Assembly: GCF_001618865.1 (NCBI RefSeq)
Contig: NZ_CP015136.1
Location: 1,523,001 to 1,587,000 of the forward strand
Direction: 5' to 3'
DNA length: 64,000 nt
Source: Luteitalea pratensis
Lineage (GTDB): Bacteria > Acidobacteriota > Vicinamibacteria > Vicinamibacterales > Vicinamibacteraceae
The notes under the pieces are model-generated. The model was not told the origin of the DNA. It did not search any database and saw only the letters and a program-made list of their open reading frames with translations. The first letter of the stretch is position 1. Every line of letters starts with the position of its first letter. Below are positions 50,602 to 60,015 of this stretch, piece after piece. The position numbers and the translations under genes were made by a program.

Positions 50602-51954
50602 ATGAGTACCCAGGTCATACGTCCGCCGTCGCCGCCCCCGCCTCCGTCGCGGAAGCGAGGGACTCTCGAAGCGCTGCGGCCCGTGATGATGGCTGGCGCG
50701 TTGCTGGGCGTGCTGGTGCTGGCCGCGCTGCTGGCGGCGTGGCTGACCGGTCCGAGCGGTCCGAAAACCTTCACGCTGACCGTGCTGAAACCCACCGGCG
50801 GCACACTTACCGGCAGCGGCATCACGTGCGGCACGGGCGGGACGTCGTGTTCCACATCTGTCAAAGACGGACAGGTCGTCGAACTTCGCGCGGAAGCCGA
50901 CGAGGGTTACACCTTTGCGGGCTACACCCTGGACTGTGCGCCATCCGGCCGGCTGGAGATGAAGGCGGCCCGCAGCTGCGGCGCACGCTTCGCGGGCGGT
51001 CCTGCCGCCGCTGGCGCCGCGGCGGCGGCCGATGGCCGGCGCTGGACGTTGACGCTCACGCCGCCAGAAAACGGCACGATCGTCACGCTCGAGGGGCATG
51101 AGTGCGGCCCCAAGAAAAAGGCGTGCACGGCCGAGATCCTGGAGGGCACGATCGTCTCCCTCGAGGTCATGCCGGAGCCGGGCTATCGCGTGCAGTCCTA
51201 TACCGGCGATTGCGTGGACGGCACGGCGAACATGACCCAGGCCCGCAGCTGCGGTGTCGCGCTCGTCAAGGGCGAGGGCCCGTCACTGGCCCCCACTCCA
51301 CGGACGGCGTCGGCACCTCCGGCAACGTCTGGTCCGCCACGGGTCACCAGGAACGAACCCCCTCCCACCGACAATCAGCCGAAGCCTGAGCAGACCGTGG
51401 CGGTGACCGCGGCCCCGACGCCCTCCGCGTCGCCGGAGAAGCCACCCCAGCGGGCCGATGTCGCTACACCCAGTGAACCGCCGCCAACTTCCGGGCGCCC
51501 GGCTCCCCCTGCAGCAGTGCGACCGGCCCCACCCGCTGAGCCGCCAGCGCCCGTGCGTAACGCCGCGGGACGAGAAGGCGATCGCGAAGCCGCCGAGAAG
51601 CTTGCCAACGGCGACATCCAGCGCGTGCTCAAGGCCTACCGGAGCGCGTACGAGCGCATGGACATCCCGGGCCTGAAGCGCCTGCAGCCGGGGATCAATG
51701 TCGCCAGTCACGAGCTCCAGTTCCGCGACCTGAAATCGGTCAAGTACACGTTCGGCGGTGACCCACAGATCGAGGATCTCGACATCGAGGTCGGACGCGC
51801 CCGCGCCCTCGTCGATCTGAAGACGGAAAACGAACAGAAGTCCGGCAAGAAGCAGAAACCGCTCGAGGGCAAGGCCACCTACCTCCTGAAGCGCATCGGC
51901 GAGGGGAAAGATTGGGAAATCGTAGAAGTCCGGTACGCCATGAGCCCGAAGTAG
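50602..51954 (+). CDS. Membrane-anchored protein with two cysteine-containing B-repeat-like domains
   Basis: 450 aa. A short Pro-rich cytoplasmic head precedes one membrane helix at ~30-48 (MAGALLGVLVLAALLAAWL). Two related extracytoplasmic domains follow at ~55-132 and ~150-232. Each ends in RSCG and has a GY motif (DEGYTFAGYTLDC; EPGYRVQSYTGDC) with four cysteines. They resemble the divergent InlB B-repeat domains of bacterial surface proteins, and the cysteines are probably disulfide-bonded. A Pro-rich linker follows, and a C-terminal ~110-residue domain (RVLKAYRSAYERMDIPGLKR, LLKRIGEGKDWEIVEVRY) looks NTF2/SnoaL-like. It is divergent from the kinase gene. Function unknown. Confidence 0.72.
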   Translation: MSTQVIRPPSPPPPPSRKRGTLEALRPVMMAGALLGVLVLAALLAAWLTGPSGPKTFTLTVLKPTGGTLTGSGITCGTGGTSCSTSVKDGQVVELRAEADEGYTFAGYTLDCAPSGRLEMKAARSCGARFAGGPAAAGAAAAADGRRWTLTLTPPENGTIVTLEGHECGPKKKACTAEILEGTIVSLEVMPEPGYRVQSYTGDCVDGTANMTQARSCGVALVKGEGPSLAPTPRTASAPPATSGPPRVTRNEPPPTDNQPKPEQTVAVTAAPTPSASPEKPPQRADVATPSEPPPTSGRPAPPAAVRPAPPAEPPAPVRNAAGREGDREAAEKLANGDIQRVLKAYRSAYERMDIPGLKRLQPGINVASHELQFRDLKSVKYTFGGDPQIEDLDIEVGRARALVDLKTENEQKSGKKQKPLEGKATYLLKRIGEGKDWEIVEVRYAMSPK

Positions 51955-51973
51955 CCGTCGGCAGGAGCCGCGC

Positions 51974-53122
51974 ATGACGGCAGCCGGGCGTGCCCCATCG
52001 CACGCCCTCGACGGCTGGCGACGAACGGCGCTCCTGGGGGCGGCGCTCCTCGGCACCACGGTGACGCGCCCGTCCGCGCCGGCGAAGGTCAATTTTGCCC
52101 TGACGTACTGGTGCCAGTACCGCTGCCGCACCTGCAACATCTGGCAGCGCAAACCCACAGACGAATTGACCACCGATGAAGTGCTGGCGTTTGTCCGCGA
52201 GAACCCCGGTATCACCTGGGCGGACCTCACCGGCGGCGAGATCTTCCTGCGGCCCGACATCGAGACGATCCTCGACGCGGTGGTGCAGGGGTGGCGCCGG
52301 CTCGCCCTCCTGCACTTCCCGACCAACGGCTTCCTCACCGATCGCATCGTCAGCGCCGTCGAGCGGATCGCGGGCCGCGGGCCTGCCCGGACCATCATCA
52401 CGGTCAGCCTCGACGGCAACGAGGCGCTGAACGACAGCGTCCGCGGCATCAAGGGCGGATTCCGTCGTCAGATCGAGACCTTCCGGGCGCTCCGGCGCAT
52501 CGACGGTGTGACCACGGTGCTTGGGATCACACTGTCGTCGTACAACGTCGGGCGGTTTGCCGAGACGTTCGACGCCTGTGCCCAGGAGATTCCCGGGCTC
52601 ACGGCCGACGACCTCCACCTGAACGTCGCCCAGGTATCCGGGCACTACTACGACAACGGTGGGCTGGAGGGCATTCGCCCGGACCCCGCGGACGTGCGGC
52701 GGGAACTGCGTGTCTACCGGCAGCGCAAGGGTGTGCCGCGGTCGGCCCAGGACTTGTTGGAGCGGGTCTACTTGCGCTACCTGGATCGCTTCCTGACGAC
52801 CGGCCGGACTCCGATGCCGTGTCATGCCCTTCGGGCGAGTTGCTTCGTCGATCCATGGGGCGTGGTGTACCCGTGCATCACGTACTCGCGGCCGCTCGGG
52901 CGCCTGCGCGACACCGGCATGCGGCTCGCGCCGATCTGGAACGCGGCCGAGACCGGTGCCGTGCAGCGCGAGATCTGGCAGGGGCAGTGCCCGCAGTGCT
53001 GGACTGCGTGCGAGGCATACCAGAGCATCCTCGGCAACGTCCTGGCCGGCCGGTTGGGAGCGCCGCGCGACGTGCAGACCGACGCTGCCGCCGCGCCCGT
53101 CGCGACGGAGCGTGTGCGGTGA
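51974..53122 (+). CDS. Radical SAM/SPASM-type enzyme
   Basis: 382 aa. The SAM-cluster motif CQYRCRTC gives C47, C51 and C54, followed by WADLTGGEIFLRPDIETIL, the SAM-contacting GGE motif. The C-terminal CHALRASCFVDPWGVVYPC and CPQCWTACEAYQ supply cysteines for an auxiliary cluster (SPASM/twitch). Such enzymes modify peptides, sugars or lipids by radical chemistry. The stop overlaps the following glycosyltransferase GTG by 4 bases (GTGA), and a carbamoyltransferase and GT39 protein follow, so it probably belongs to a glycan or natural-product pathway. Substrate unknown. Confidence 0.88.
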   Translation: MTAAGRAPSHALDGWRRTALLGAALLGTTVTRPSAPAKVNFALTYWCQYRCRTCNIWQRKPTDELTTDEVLAFVRENPGITWADLTGGEIFLRPDIETILDAVVQGWRRLALLHFPTNGFLTDRIVSAVERIAGRGPARTIITVSLDGNEALNDSVRGIKGGFRRQIETFRALRRIDGVTTVLGITLSSYNVGRFAETFDACAQEIPGLTADDLHLNVAQVSGHYYDNGGLEGIRPDPADVRRELRVYRQRKGVPRSAQDLLERVYLRYLDRFLTTGRTPMPCHALRASCFVDPWGVVYPCITYSRPLGRLRDTGMRLAPIWNAAETGAVQREIWQGQCPQCWTACEAYQSILGNVLAGRLGAPRDVQTDAAAAPVATERVR

Positions 53123-53862
53123 ATGTCACCTGCTATACCGACGCCGTCATCCAGGCCCACCTCGACAGGGCTGTCGCGCATCATGTCGCGACCGACGTCT
53201 CCGCGGTCATCGCCGCCAAGCAGGAGGCGCCGAGCATCGGCGCCGTGATCGACCGCGCGCGGCAGTATGCCGGGACCATCATCTGCGTGGTCGGGCAGTC
53301 CACTGATGGCACTGCCGATGTCGCCGCGCGGCATGGCGCAATCGTGCTGGCCGACGGCGGCCGCGGCAAGGGCGAGGCGTTGCGCCGTGCGATCCCGCAC
53401 ATCCGCACGCCGATCGTCGTGTTCCTCGATGCCGACGGCTCACATGACCCGGAGGACATCCCGCTCCTGGTGGGTCCCATTCTCGAAGACGCGTCCGATC
53501 ACGTCACGGCGTCGCGGCTGCGTGGCGGCTCGAGTGAATTGCACGGCGGGTTCGACGAGTTCTTCCGGCTGGCGGGCAGTTCGTTCATCACCGCGTGCAT
53601 CAACTGGCGATTCGGCTGCCGCCTCAGTGACTCCCAGAACGGCTTCCGCGCGATCCGGACCACGGTGCTCGCTCAGCTCGACTTGCGCGAGAACCTGACG
53701 ACGATCGAGCAGGAGATGATCATCAAGACGCTCCGCCGCGGCTTCCGCATGACCGAGGTGCCGAGCCACGAGCATCGGCGCCTGCATGGCGCGTCGCACA
53801 TCCGTGTGTGGCGCAGCGCCCCGCACTATGGGTACTCGCTGGTGAAATACCTGTTCTTCTGA
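53119..53862 (+). CDS. Family 2 glycosyltransferase (DPM-synthase-like)
   Basis: 247 aa, GTG start overlapping the radical SAM stop. The GT-A fold is recognised by AVIAAKQEAPSIGAVIDRAR, TDGTADVAARHGA, GRGKGEALRRAI and the metal-binding FLDADGSHDPEDI. The middle SRLRGGSSELHGGFDEFFRL and DSQNGFRAIRTTVL match dolichyl/polyprenyl-phosphate sugar synthases. No membrane helix is evident, so it would act at the cytoplasmic face and charge a lipid carrier. The GT39-type protein encoded two genes later would then use that carrier outside, a plausible donor/acceptor pair. Confidence 0.88.
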   Translation: MNVTCYTDAVIQAHLDRAVAHHVATDVSAVIAAKQEAPSIGAVIDRARQYAGTIICVVGQSTDGTADVAARHGAIVLADGGRGKGEALRRAIPHIRTPIVVFLDADGSHDPEDIPLLVGPILEDASDHVTASRLRGGSSELHGGFDEFFRLAGSSFITACINWRFGCRLSDSQNGFRAIRTTVLAQLDLRENLTTIEQEMIIKTLRRGFRMTEVPSHEHRRLHGASHIRVWRSAPHYGYSLVKYLFF

Positions 53863-53890
53863 CCGTGCCCCATTCCCTCGCGAGACTTTC

Positions 53891-55630
53891 GTGAACGTAC
53901 TTGGGGTCTGGGATGGCCACGATTCCGGTGCCGCCCTGCTCGTGGACGGCCTGCTGCGGTGTGCGCTGAACGAGGAACGGTTCACGCGCCGCAAGCTGGA
54001 AATCCGGTTCCCGTCCCGTTCGATCGCGGCGTGCCTGTCCTCGGCCGGCCTCGAGCCCGGGCACGTGGACGTCGTTGCGGTGTCGACCTCGGACCCAGCC
54101 AAGACTCTCGGGCGCTGGTGGCCGGCGAGCAAGGAACGGCACTACGCCGTGCGTCGTCGCGCGGTGCGGCCGGGGGCGCTGGCGTCACTGACCAGGGCGG
54201 CCAAGTACCGCATCACGGAATGGTCCCCCGGGCGCATCTCGACCGCCTTGAGCCGTATGGCGCTGCGCCGCGAACTCGCCAATCACGGGCTGGCGCACGC
54301 CAGGCTGCAGATCGTGGATCATCACGAGGCGCACGCCGCCGCCGCTGCGTGGGCCTCCGGGTTCGATGCCTGCACGGTGATCACGATCGACGGTCTCGGC
54401 GATGGCCTGTCGGCGACCATCTCCGCATTCCGTGACGGCGCCCTGGAGCGCGTGGCCGCATCACCGGCGCGCAGTTCGCTCGGCGTCTTCTTCGAACATG
54501 TGACCAGCCTGCTGAACATGCGGGAACTGGAAGACGAAGGCAAGGTGATGGCGCTTGCCGACTACGCCGCGCCGATCCCCGATGCGGCAAATCCGCTGCT
54601 CGCGCTGGTCGATGTCCGGGACGGCGTGATCGTCACGACGCGCCCTGGCCACGCGTTGAAGGGCACGCTGGCCGCCATCCAGTGGCAGTACGCCAACGAG
54701 CAGTTCGCGTACATGGCGCAGCGGGTGGTCGAACGTGTCTCGTGCGCGCTCGCGCGCGATGCCGTCCGGCTCACGGGGTTACCGCGTGTTGCCCTCAGCG
54801 GCGGCGTGGTCTCCAACGTGAAGGCGACCAGGCACGTGCGGCTGATGCGCGACATCGAGGATGTCTACGTGTTCCCCCACATGGGAGATGGCGGGCTGCC
54901 GGTAGGGGCCGCCACTGTGGCGGCCGTCGGTCTCGGCTCGCCGGTGAAACTCGATCTCGCCGATCTCGGCCTCGGCCCCGCATACGACGACGAGGCCATC
55001 CTGACGGCGATACGCGATGCGGGTTTCGAGCCGACGCGGGTCGCGGATCCTGCCGGGCGCGTGGCCGACCTGCTCGAGTCCGGCCGCATCGTGCTGTGGT
55101 TCCAGGGCGGCATGGAATACGGACCGCGAGCCCTTGGGCATCGGAGCGTGCTCGCGCGACCGGATCTCGTCGGCGTGCGTGACCGGTTGAACCTCGTCCT
55201 CAAGCGTCGCGTGTGGTACCAGCCGTTCTGTCCCAGCATGCTGGAGAGCGAGGGCCCCCGCCTGCTCGCCGATTGGACGGGCAGCCGCAATCGCGCCATG
55301 ACCATGGCGTACGAAGTGCTGCCAGAGCATCGCGATCGTCTCGCCGGTGTGATCAGCGTCGACGGCACCTGCCGGCCACAGTTCGTCGCTGACGGCGAGC
55401 GCAGCGCGTTTGCCGCGGTACTGCACCAGGCCCGCCGGCGCTGGGGAGCCGGGGTCGTGCTGAACACGAGCATGAACATCCACGGCGAACCGCTCGTGTG
55501 CTCACCGGCCGAGGCCCTCGACGTGTTCCGGCGATCAGGCGCGGACGCGCTGGCGATCGGCGGGTACTGCCTCGAGCCTGCGGGTCGCGTGGCCGGGCTC
55601 GCGGTTGCCCAGGGGACGACGCACTCGTGA
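53891..55630 (+). CDS. NodU/CmcH-family O-carbamoyltransferase
   Basis: 579 aa, GTG start. The N-terminal ASKHA domain has NVLGVWDGHDSGAALLVDG, VDHHEAHAAAAAWASGF (metal-binding His pair) and TIDGLGDGLSATI. FFEHVTSLLNMRELEDEGKV follows. The C-terminal YrdC-like half carries GGMEYGPRALGHRSVLARP and LNTSMNIHGEPLVCSPAEAL. The length is the usual one for the family. The enzyme makes carbamoyl-adenylate from carbamoyl phosphate and ATP and transfers the carbamoyl to a hydroxyl of a sugar, antibiotic or lipooligosaccharide. Neighbouring glycosyltransferases point to a carbamoylated glycan. The stop overlaps the GT39 start by 4 bases. Confidence 0.93.
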   Translation: MNVLGVWDGHDSGAALLVDGLLRCALNEERFTRRKLEIRFPSRSIAACLSSAGLEPGHVDVVAVSTSDPAKTLGRWWPASKERHYAVRRRAVRPGALASLTRAAKYRITEWSPGRISTALSRMALRRELANHGLAHARLQIVDHHEAHAAAAAWASGFDACTVITIDGLGDGLSATISAFRDGALERVAASPARSSLGVFFEHVTSLLNMRELEDEGKVMALADYAAPIPDAANPLLALVDVRDGVIVTTRPGHALKGTLAAIQWQYANEQFAYMAQRVVERVSCALARDAVRLTGLPRVALSGGVVSNVKATRHVRLMRDIEDVYVFPHMGDGGLPVGAATVAAVGLGSPVKLDLADLGLGPAYDDEAILTAIRDAGFEPTRVADPAGRVADLLESGRIVLWFQGGMEYGPRALGHRSVLARPDLVGVRDRLNLVLKRRVWYQPFCPSMLESEGPRLLADWTGSRNRAMTMAYEVLPEHRDRLAGVISVDGTCRPQFVADGERSAFAAVLHQARRRWGAGVVLNTSMNIHGEPLVCSPAEALDVFRRSGADALAIGGYCLEPAGRVAGLAVAQGTTHS

Positions 55631-57330
55631 CCGTCGGTGGGGCGATGGGCACGACGAGCGTGCGGGCCTGGGTGGCATTGGCCACGGCATGGGCGATCGC
55701 GGTGACCACCGTGGCGATCTGGGTATCGAGGACGCCGCTGCCACTCCTGCGTGAGCAGTTGAAGAGCGCCCAGTTCTATTCGCTGGAGCTGTGTGTCGCG
55801 GTGGCCCTGGCCGGCGGTGTCGTGCTGGCACGCGACCTGTGGCGGTCGCTGGAGCGGCGCGACATCGTGGCGATGACGGGTCTGGCGACGCTGGCGCTGA
55901 TGCTCACCCTCTTCGCGGCGCCACGCACCCACCGCATCTTCTACGACGAACAGATCTACCAGGGCATCGGCCAGAACCTGTCCGACCTCAGGCGGGCGCA
56001 GATGTGCAACGACGGCATCGTCGAGTACGGGCGCCTGAGATGCTTCGCGACCGAGTACAACAAGCAGCCCTACGCGTACCCACACGTCCTCAGCCTCGTC
56101 TACCGGGTGGTCGGCGTACGCCCCGGCGCGGCGTTCGCCGTCAACGCCGTCGCGATGGCTGCCACCGCGTGCGGCGTGTACCTGCTTGCATGGCTCCTCT
56201 TCGGCGATCCTGTCGTGGCGGGCTTCGCGGGCCTCCTGGTGACGCTGACGCCGCAGCAGTTGCTGTGGTCGGCGACGGCCGCCGTCGAGCCCACCGCCTC
56301 GCTCGCCTGCGTATTGGCACTCGTCGCGATGTTGCAGGCCTGGCGTTCCGGAAGTGTTGCGGCGTTGGCCGGGGCCGTGGCGATGACGGCGTATGCGGTC
56401 CAGTTCCGCCCGGAGTCACTGCTGATACTGCCGGCCCTCGGCGTGCTCGGGTGGCGTCATCGCGCCGCAATTGGCGCCTGGCGACTGGGCTGGATGAGCC
56501 TGCTGGGATTCGTGCTGCTCGCCGTACACGTGACGCACCTGTTCGCGGTGCGCAACGAGGGCTGGGGCACCAGCGGTTCGCGCCTTTCGCTGCAGTACCT
56601 CTGGCCCAACCTGCGCGTGAACGGCCCGTTCTACTTCGCAGATGAGCGATTTCCGTTCATCTACACGGGTCTGGCGGTGATCGGGCTGGCGTGGCGCGGC
56701 TGGTTGGTCGAGCGCGCCGCGCTGGTCGCGTACTTGTTGGCGTTCTTCGGCATCGACCTGCTGTTCTACGCCGGCAGTTACAACTACGGCGCGGACGTAC
56801 GTTACTCGCTGCTGACCTATCCACCGATAGCGGTGCTCGGTGGCCTCGGCGCCGCCCGGCTCGCCATATGGCTGGCGAGGCTGGTGCCACCGGGGTGGGA
56901 ACGGCCGGCCGTCACGGTCGGGCTGCTGTTCCAGTTCCTCTCGTACGCCCCGTTGGTGCGGGCGACGACGGAAGAAGCCTGGGCGGCGAGGGCCGATGTG
57001 CGCTTCGCGCGCGCCGTCGCGGCCGAACTGCCGCCGGCATCGTATGTGCTCACGCACAACCCGGCGATGTTCCACATCTGGGGGATCAACGCCGGGCAGA
57101 TGTCACTGGCCACGGTCAACCCGCTCCAGATCGACTACCTGGGGATGCGCTACCCCGGCGGGGTCTTCGTGCACTGGAACTATTGGTGCAACGCCGCCGA
57201 TCCGACACAACAGAAGTACTGTCACACGGCCCTCGGCACCGTCCCGTACACGGTGACGCGCGAATACCGTGAACGGGACTATCGCTTCGCCTTCTACCGG
57301 CTCTTACTGCCGAGACGACCGCGGCCATGA
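55627..57330 (+). CDS. GT39-type polytopic membrane glycosyltransferase
   Basis: 567 aa from the GTG at 55627 (GTGA overlap); an ATG at 55645 with a GGTGGGG upstream is an equally possible start. At least nine hydrophobic segments are visible, for example AFAVNAVAMAATACGVYLLA, ALVAYLLAFFGIDLLFYAG and VTVGLLFQFLSYAPLV. The first outside loop carries HRIFYDEQIYQGIGQNL, with the Asp-Glu pair typical of GT39/PMT-like enzymes. It should use a polyprenyl-phosphate sugar in the periplasm. The periplasmic C-terminal part has Cys residues (WCNAADPTQQKYCHTAL). It ends the four-gene glycan operon. Confidence 0.85.
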   Translation: MTVGGAMGTTSVRAWVALATAWAIAVTTVAIWVSRTPLPLLREQLKSAQFYSLELCVAVALAGGVVLARDLWRSLERRDIVAMTGLATLALMLTLFAAPRTHRIFYDEQIYQGIGQNLSDLRRAQMCNDGIVEYGRLRCFATEYNKQPYAYPHVLSLVYRVVGVRPGAAFAVNAVAMAATACGVYLLAWLLFGDPVVAGFAGLLVTLTPQQLLWSATAAVEPTASLACVLALVAMLQAWRSGSVAALAGAVAMTAYAVQFRPESLLILPALGVLGWRHRAAIGAWRLGWMSLLGFVLLAVHVTHLFAVRNEGWGTSGSRLSLQYLWPNLRVNGPFYFADERFPFIYTGLAVIGLAWRGWLVERAALVAYLLAFFGIDLLFYAGSYNYGADVRYSLLTYPPIAVLGGLGAARLAIWLARLVPPGWERPAVTVGLLFQFLSYAPLVRATTEEAWAARADVRFARAVAAELPPASYVLTHNPAMFHIWGINAGQMSLATVNPLQIDYLGMRYPGGVFVHWNYWCNAADPTQQKYCHTALGTVPYTVTREYRERDYRFAFYRLLLPRRPRP

Positions 57331-57438
57331 AGCGCGCTGGCCGCCCGGCACGCGCGTAAGAACGCGGCGACGCGACCTGGCGTGCAGGCGGGAAGGCAAG
57401 GCATGACGCAGCAAAGGTATGGTTTCGCTTGGAAAGCG

Positions 57439-57467
57439 TTGACTTGTCGTGGGAACAATGCGATACA
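57439..57467 (+). promoter_or_regulatory. Promoter candidate for the outer-membrane barrel gene
   Basis: TTGACT (57439-57444) and GATACA (57462-57467) are separated by 17 bases in the 241-base gap after the glycan operon. A GCTT-GGA-AAGC hairpin lies just upstream. The leader would be about 100 bases. Confidence 0.35.
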
Positions 57468-57571
57468 CCTCGTGCCACCCATGTGTACGCAACCGGCTTC
57501 TGGTCACCCGCGGCAGGGTACGCGGTCTGTTTCGTGACGGTAGTGTCGTCCGACATGCGGGGAGATATGCG

Positions 57572-58843
57572 ATGCGTGTGACGCGTCCGGCGTTCGGGGC
57601 TGCCGTCCTGGTAATTGCCTGCTGTGGTCCAGTGTCGGCGCAGACCACGCCGACAACTCCAACCACGCCGACGGCCACGCCCACCACGCCCACGGCCGAA
57701 GGGCTGACACTGGCCCAGACACTCAACACGCTGGCCCGCACCGCCGGGTCGGCGTCGGTTGCCAGCGCGCTTGCCCTCGCGACGTCGCTCGAGGTGGGCA
57801 CGACGCCGCTGATTACCGCCTCCCCCTCGTTCACGTACAAGGTCGACCCGGCCACCGGCCTGCGGGTGCGGCAAGCCACCAGTTTCGGTCCCTCCTTCTC
57901 GGAGCGGGCGCTGACCTCGGGCGAAGGCAAGGTCGCGGTGTATGTCTCGGTGACGGCCGCGTCCTACGAGCAACTCGGCGACTTCTCGCTGGAGCGGATG
58001 CAGCTGACCAACGCAACCGGGCCGACGGCGGCGTCGACGCGCAAAGGCTTCTCGAGCCTGGTGCTGCAGGCCGAGACGCTGCTCATGTCCAGTTCGGTCG
58101 GCGTCACCGACAAGCTCGATCTCTCGGTGGGGGTGCCGCTCGTGCGGATGTCGGTGGACGGCATCTCGTGGATGGAGGACGGCAACGAGAACGTCGTCGC
58201 GCTCGCAAAAGGGGCCGGGACGTCCACCGGACTCGGCGACATGGCCGTCTCTGGCAAATACCGGCTCACCACCTTCGGGGAAGGGCCGCCTGACCCGGGC
58301 GGCATCGCGCTTGTTGCCACCGTCCGGCTCCCGACCGGCGACAAGGACAATTTCCGCGGCCTGGGCGTCACGCGCACGATGGTGTCGGCGGTCGTTTCGA
58401 CGGGCAAGGCCCGCTTCCGGCCCCATGGCAACGTCGGCTTCGATTTCTGGAGCGATGGCATCGATGCCATCACCGATGACGCCGGAAAATCGACCGTCAC
58501 GGCACGGCACCAGTTCCAGTACGCGGCGGGTTTCGAATTCGCGGCGGCGCCGAAGCTGACGCTGCTGGTGGACCTGCTCGGGCGGCACATCCTCGGCGCC
58601 GGACACATCGGCATCAAGACCGAGACTCCCACGCCGACGAGCCCGCTGGGCCGTATCGGCGCGACATCGGTCGATTCGTTCGTCGCGCTCGATGAAGGCA
58701 TCAACAAGCTGACGCTCGCGCCGGGCGTGAGGTTGAACCTGAAAGGTAGCTTCGTCCTGTCGCTGAACGCCCTCGCCACATTGCGAGACAACGGCCTGCA
58801 CGACAAGTTCATTCCCGTCGTCGGCCTGGATTGGACATTTTGA
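57572..58843 (+). CDS. Outer-membrane beta-barrel protein (transporter/MetA-like)
   Basis: 423 aa from the ATG at 57572 (GGGGAGA 6 bases upstream). The signal peptide MRVTRPAFGAAVLVIACCGP ends near VSAQ. A Thr-Pro-rich run (TTPTTPTTPTATPTTPT) precedes the mature domain. The rest alternates amphipathic strands (KVAVYVSVTAASYEQLGDFS, FRPHGNVGFDFW, KLTLLVDLLGRH) and ends in an aromatic residue (GLDWTF), as expected for an outer-membrane barrel. VATVRLPTGDKDNFRG is a motif of phenol-degradation MetA-like barrels. Substrate unknown. A lipoprotein gene follows closely. Confidence 0.78.
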   Translation: MRVTRPAFGAAVLVIACCGPVSAQTTPTTPTTPTATPTTPTAEGLTLAQTLNTLARTAGSASVASALALATSLEVGTTPLITASPSFTYKVDPATGLRVRQATSFGPSFSERALTSGEGKVAVYVSVTAASYEQLGDFSLERMQLTNATGPTAASTRKGFSSLVLQAETLLMSSSVGVTDKLDLSVGVPLVRMSVDGISWMEDGNENVVALAKGAGTSTGLGDMAVSGKYRLTTFGEGPPDPGGIALVATVRLPTGDKDNFRGLGVTRTMVSAVVSTGKARFRPHGNVGFDFWSDGIDAITDDAGKSTVTARHQFQYAAGFEFAAAPKLTLLVDLLGRHILGAGHIGIKTETPTPTSPLGRIGATSVDSFVALDEGINKLTLAPGVRLNLKGSFVLSLNALATLRDNGLHDKFIPVVGLDWTF

Positions 58844-58854
58844 GGCGATCGTCC

Positions 58855-60015
58855 ATGCGCACACTGCTTCCGCTGATCGCGTCTGGCGCCCTGCTGTCTG
58901 CAGTGCTCGTGGGCTGCGAGTCGAAGAATCCGGTCGGGCCGGGTGAGGTGACGGTCGTCAGCGCCACCACGACGACCACCACCGTCGTGCCGGCGCGGCG
59001 GTACGTCGCGTTCACCCCGGCGCCAACCGTGCCGAGCGACATGACCCTGTTCTTCGAACTGGTGAGTGCGGGCACGACCCCGGGATCCGAGCGGTATACG
59101 GTCTTCGGCCTGTTCAAGACAGGCGACGGCTCGGCCGGCGAGGCCAATGGGCAACTGACCGGCTCACCCGACAACGGTCAGTTTGCCGGCAGGCTGACCC
59201 TCACCGTATCCGGCTGCACGGCCGAACGTGAGTTCTCGGGGCCGTTGAACAGCCAGTTGCTCCGATGGACTGGCGGCACGACGCTGCGTGACTGCCCGGG
59301 CAGCCCGTTGAACTTCCCCGAACTGCTGTTGCTCAAGAGCGATCTGCCGCCGCCGACCACGACGGCGGTGCCGACACCCCCGGAGCCTCCGGCTGCGACG
59401 ACGACGATTGCCGCCGACCTCCGCACGCCCGACTTCGTCGTGTCGCCCTCGGGCGCGGGGTTGTTGGCCGCGACGGTGTTCTCGTTCCAGTACATGGAGC
59501 CGCCCACGGGCGGCACGCCACCGTTCACGTTTTCATGGAACTTCGGCGACGGTATTGCCGGAGGGACCGGAACCGCGACCACCCACGTGTTCAACAACAC
59601 CGGCAGGTTCGTGGTCACGGCGACGATTACCGATAGCAAGGGCGTGATGGCCCAGGACAAGGTCGAGGTGCAGGTTGGCGCGGTGACCGGCGCGTGGAAC
59701 GTGGCCGTTCAGACGTCCGACAACCGGCTGGGATTGTCGAGCGGCGCCTTCAGGTTCCCGACGGTACTGAGCCAGACACAGTCGCAGGTGGTCGCGACGG
59801 TCACCGACCCCACGCTGGTGCTGTCGCGTCAGGGGCTCGGCAACGCGTCCAACCCACGGCTGCTCTCGGTCGTCGGGCTGGAACTCGGGCTCGTCGGCAG
59901 CCCGACGCGCGTCAACTTGTCGTTTGTCGGCGACCTCGACTCGACGTTGCGCACATGGACCGGGACGGCCACAGGCTTTGCCGATTGCCCGTGCCCCTTC
60001 ACCGCGACGCGGTGA
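58855..60015 (+). CDS. Lipoprotein with PKD domain
   Basis: 386 aa. The ATG at 58855 gives a lipoprotein signal with lipobox LVGC at about residue 20. A Thr-rich segment and a beta-domain (~45-165) follow. A PKD domain lies at ~200-285 (PFTFSWNFGDGIAGGTGTAT, GRFVVTATITDSKGVMAQDK). The C-terminus is a further beta-rich region with a Cys pair (FADCPCPFTATR). The residue after the lipid Cys is Glu, so inner-membrane retention by an Asp at +2 is not suggested. It follows the outer-membrane protein gene by 11 bases; the two may form an envelope complex. It overlaps the convergent SLT gene by 17 bases. Confidence 0.8.
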   Translation: MRTLLPLIASGALLSAVLVGCESKNPVGPGEVTVVSATTTTTTVVPARRYVAFTPAPTVPSDMTLFFELVSAGTTPGSERYTVFGLFKTGDGSAGEANGQLTGSPDNGQFAGRLTLTVSGCTAEREFSGPLNSQLLRWTGGTTLRDCPGSPLNFPELLLLKSDLPPPTTTAVPTPPEPPAATTTIAADLRTPDFVVSPSGAGLLAATVFSFQYMEPPTGGTPPFTFSWNFGDGIAGGTGTATTHVFNNTGRFVVTATITDSKGVMAQDKVEVQVGAVTGAWNVAVQTSDNRLGLSSGAFRFPTVLSQTQSQVVATVTDPTLVLSRQGLGNASNPRLLSVVGLELGLVGSPTRVNLSFVGDLDSTLRTWTGTATGFADCPCPFTATR

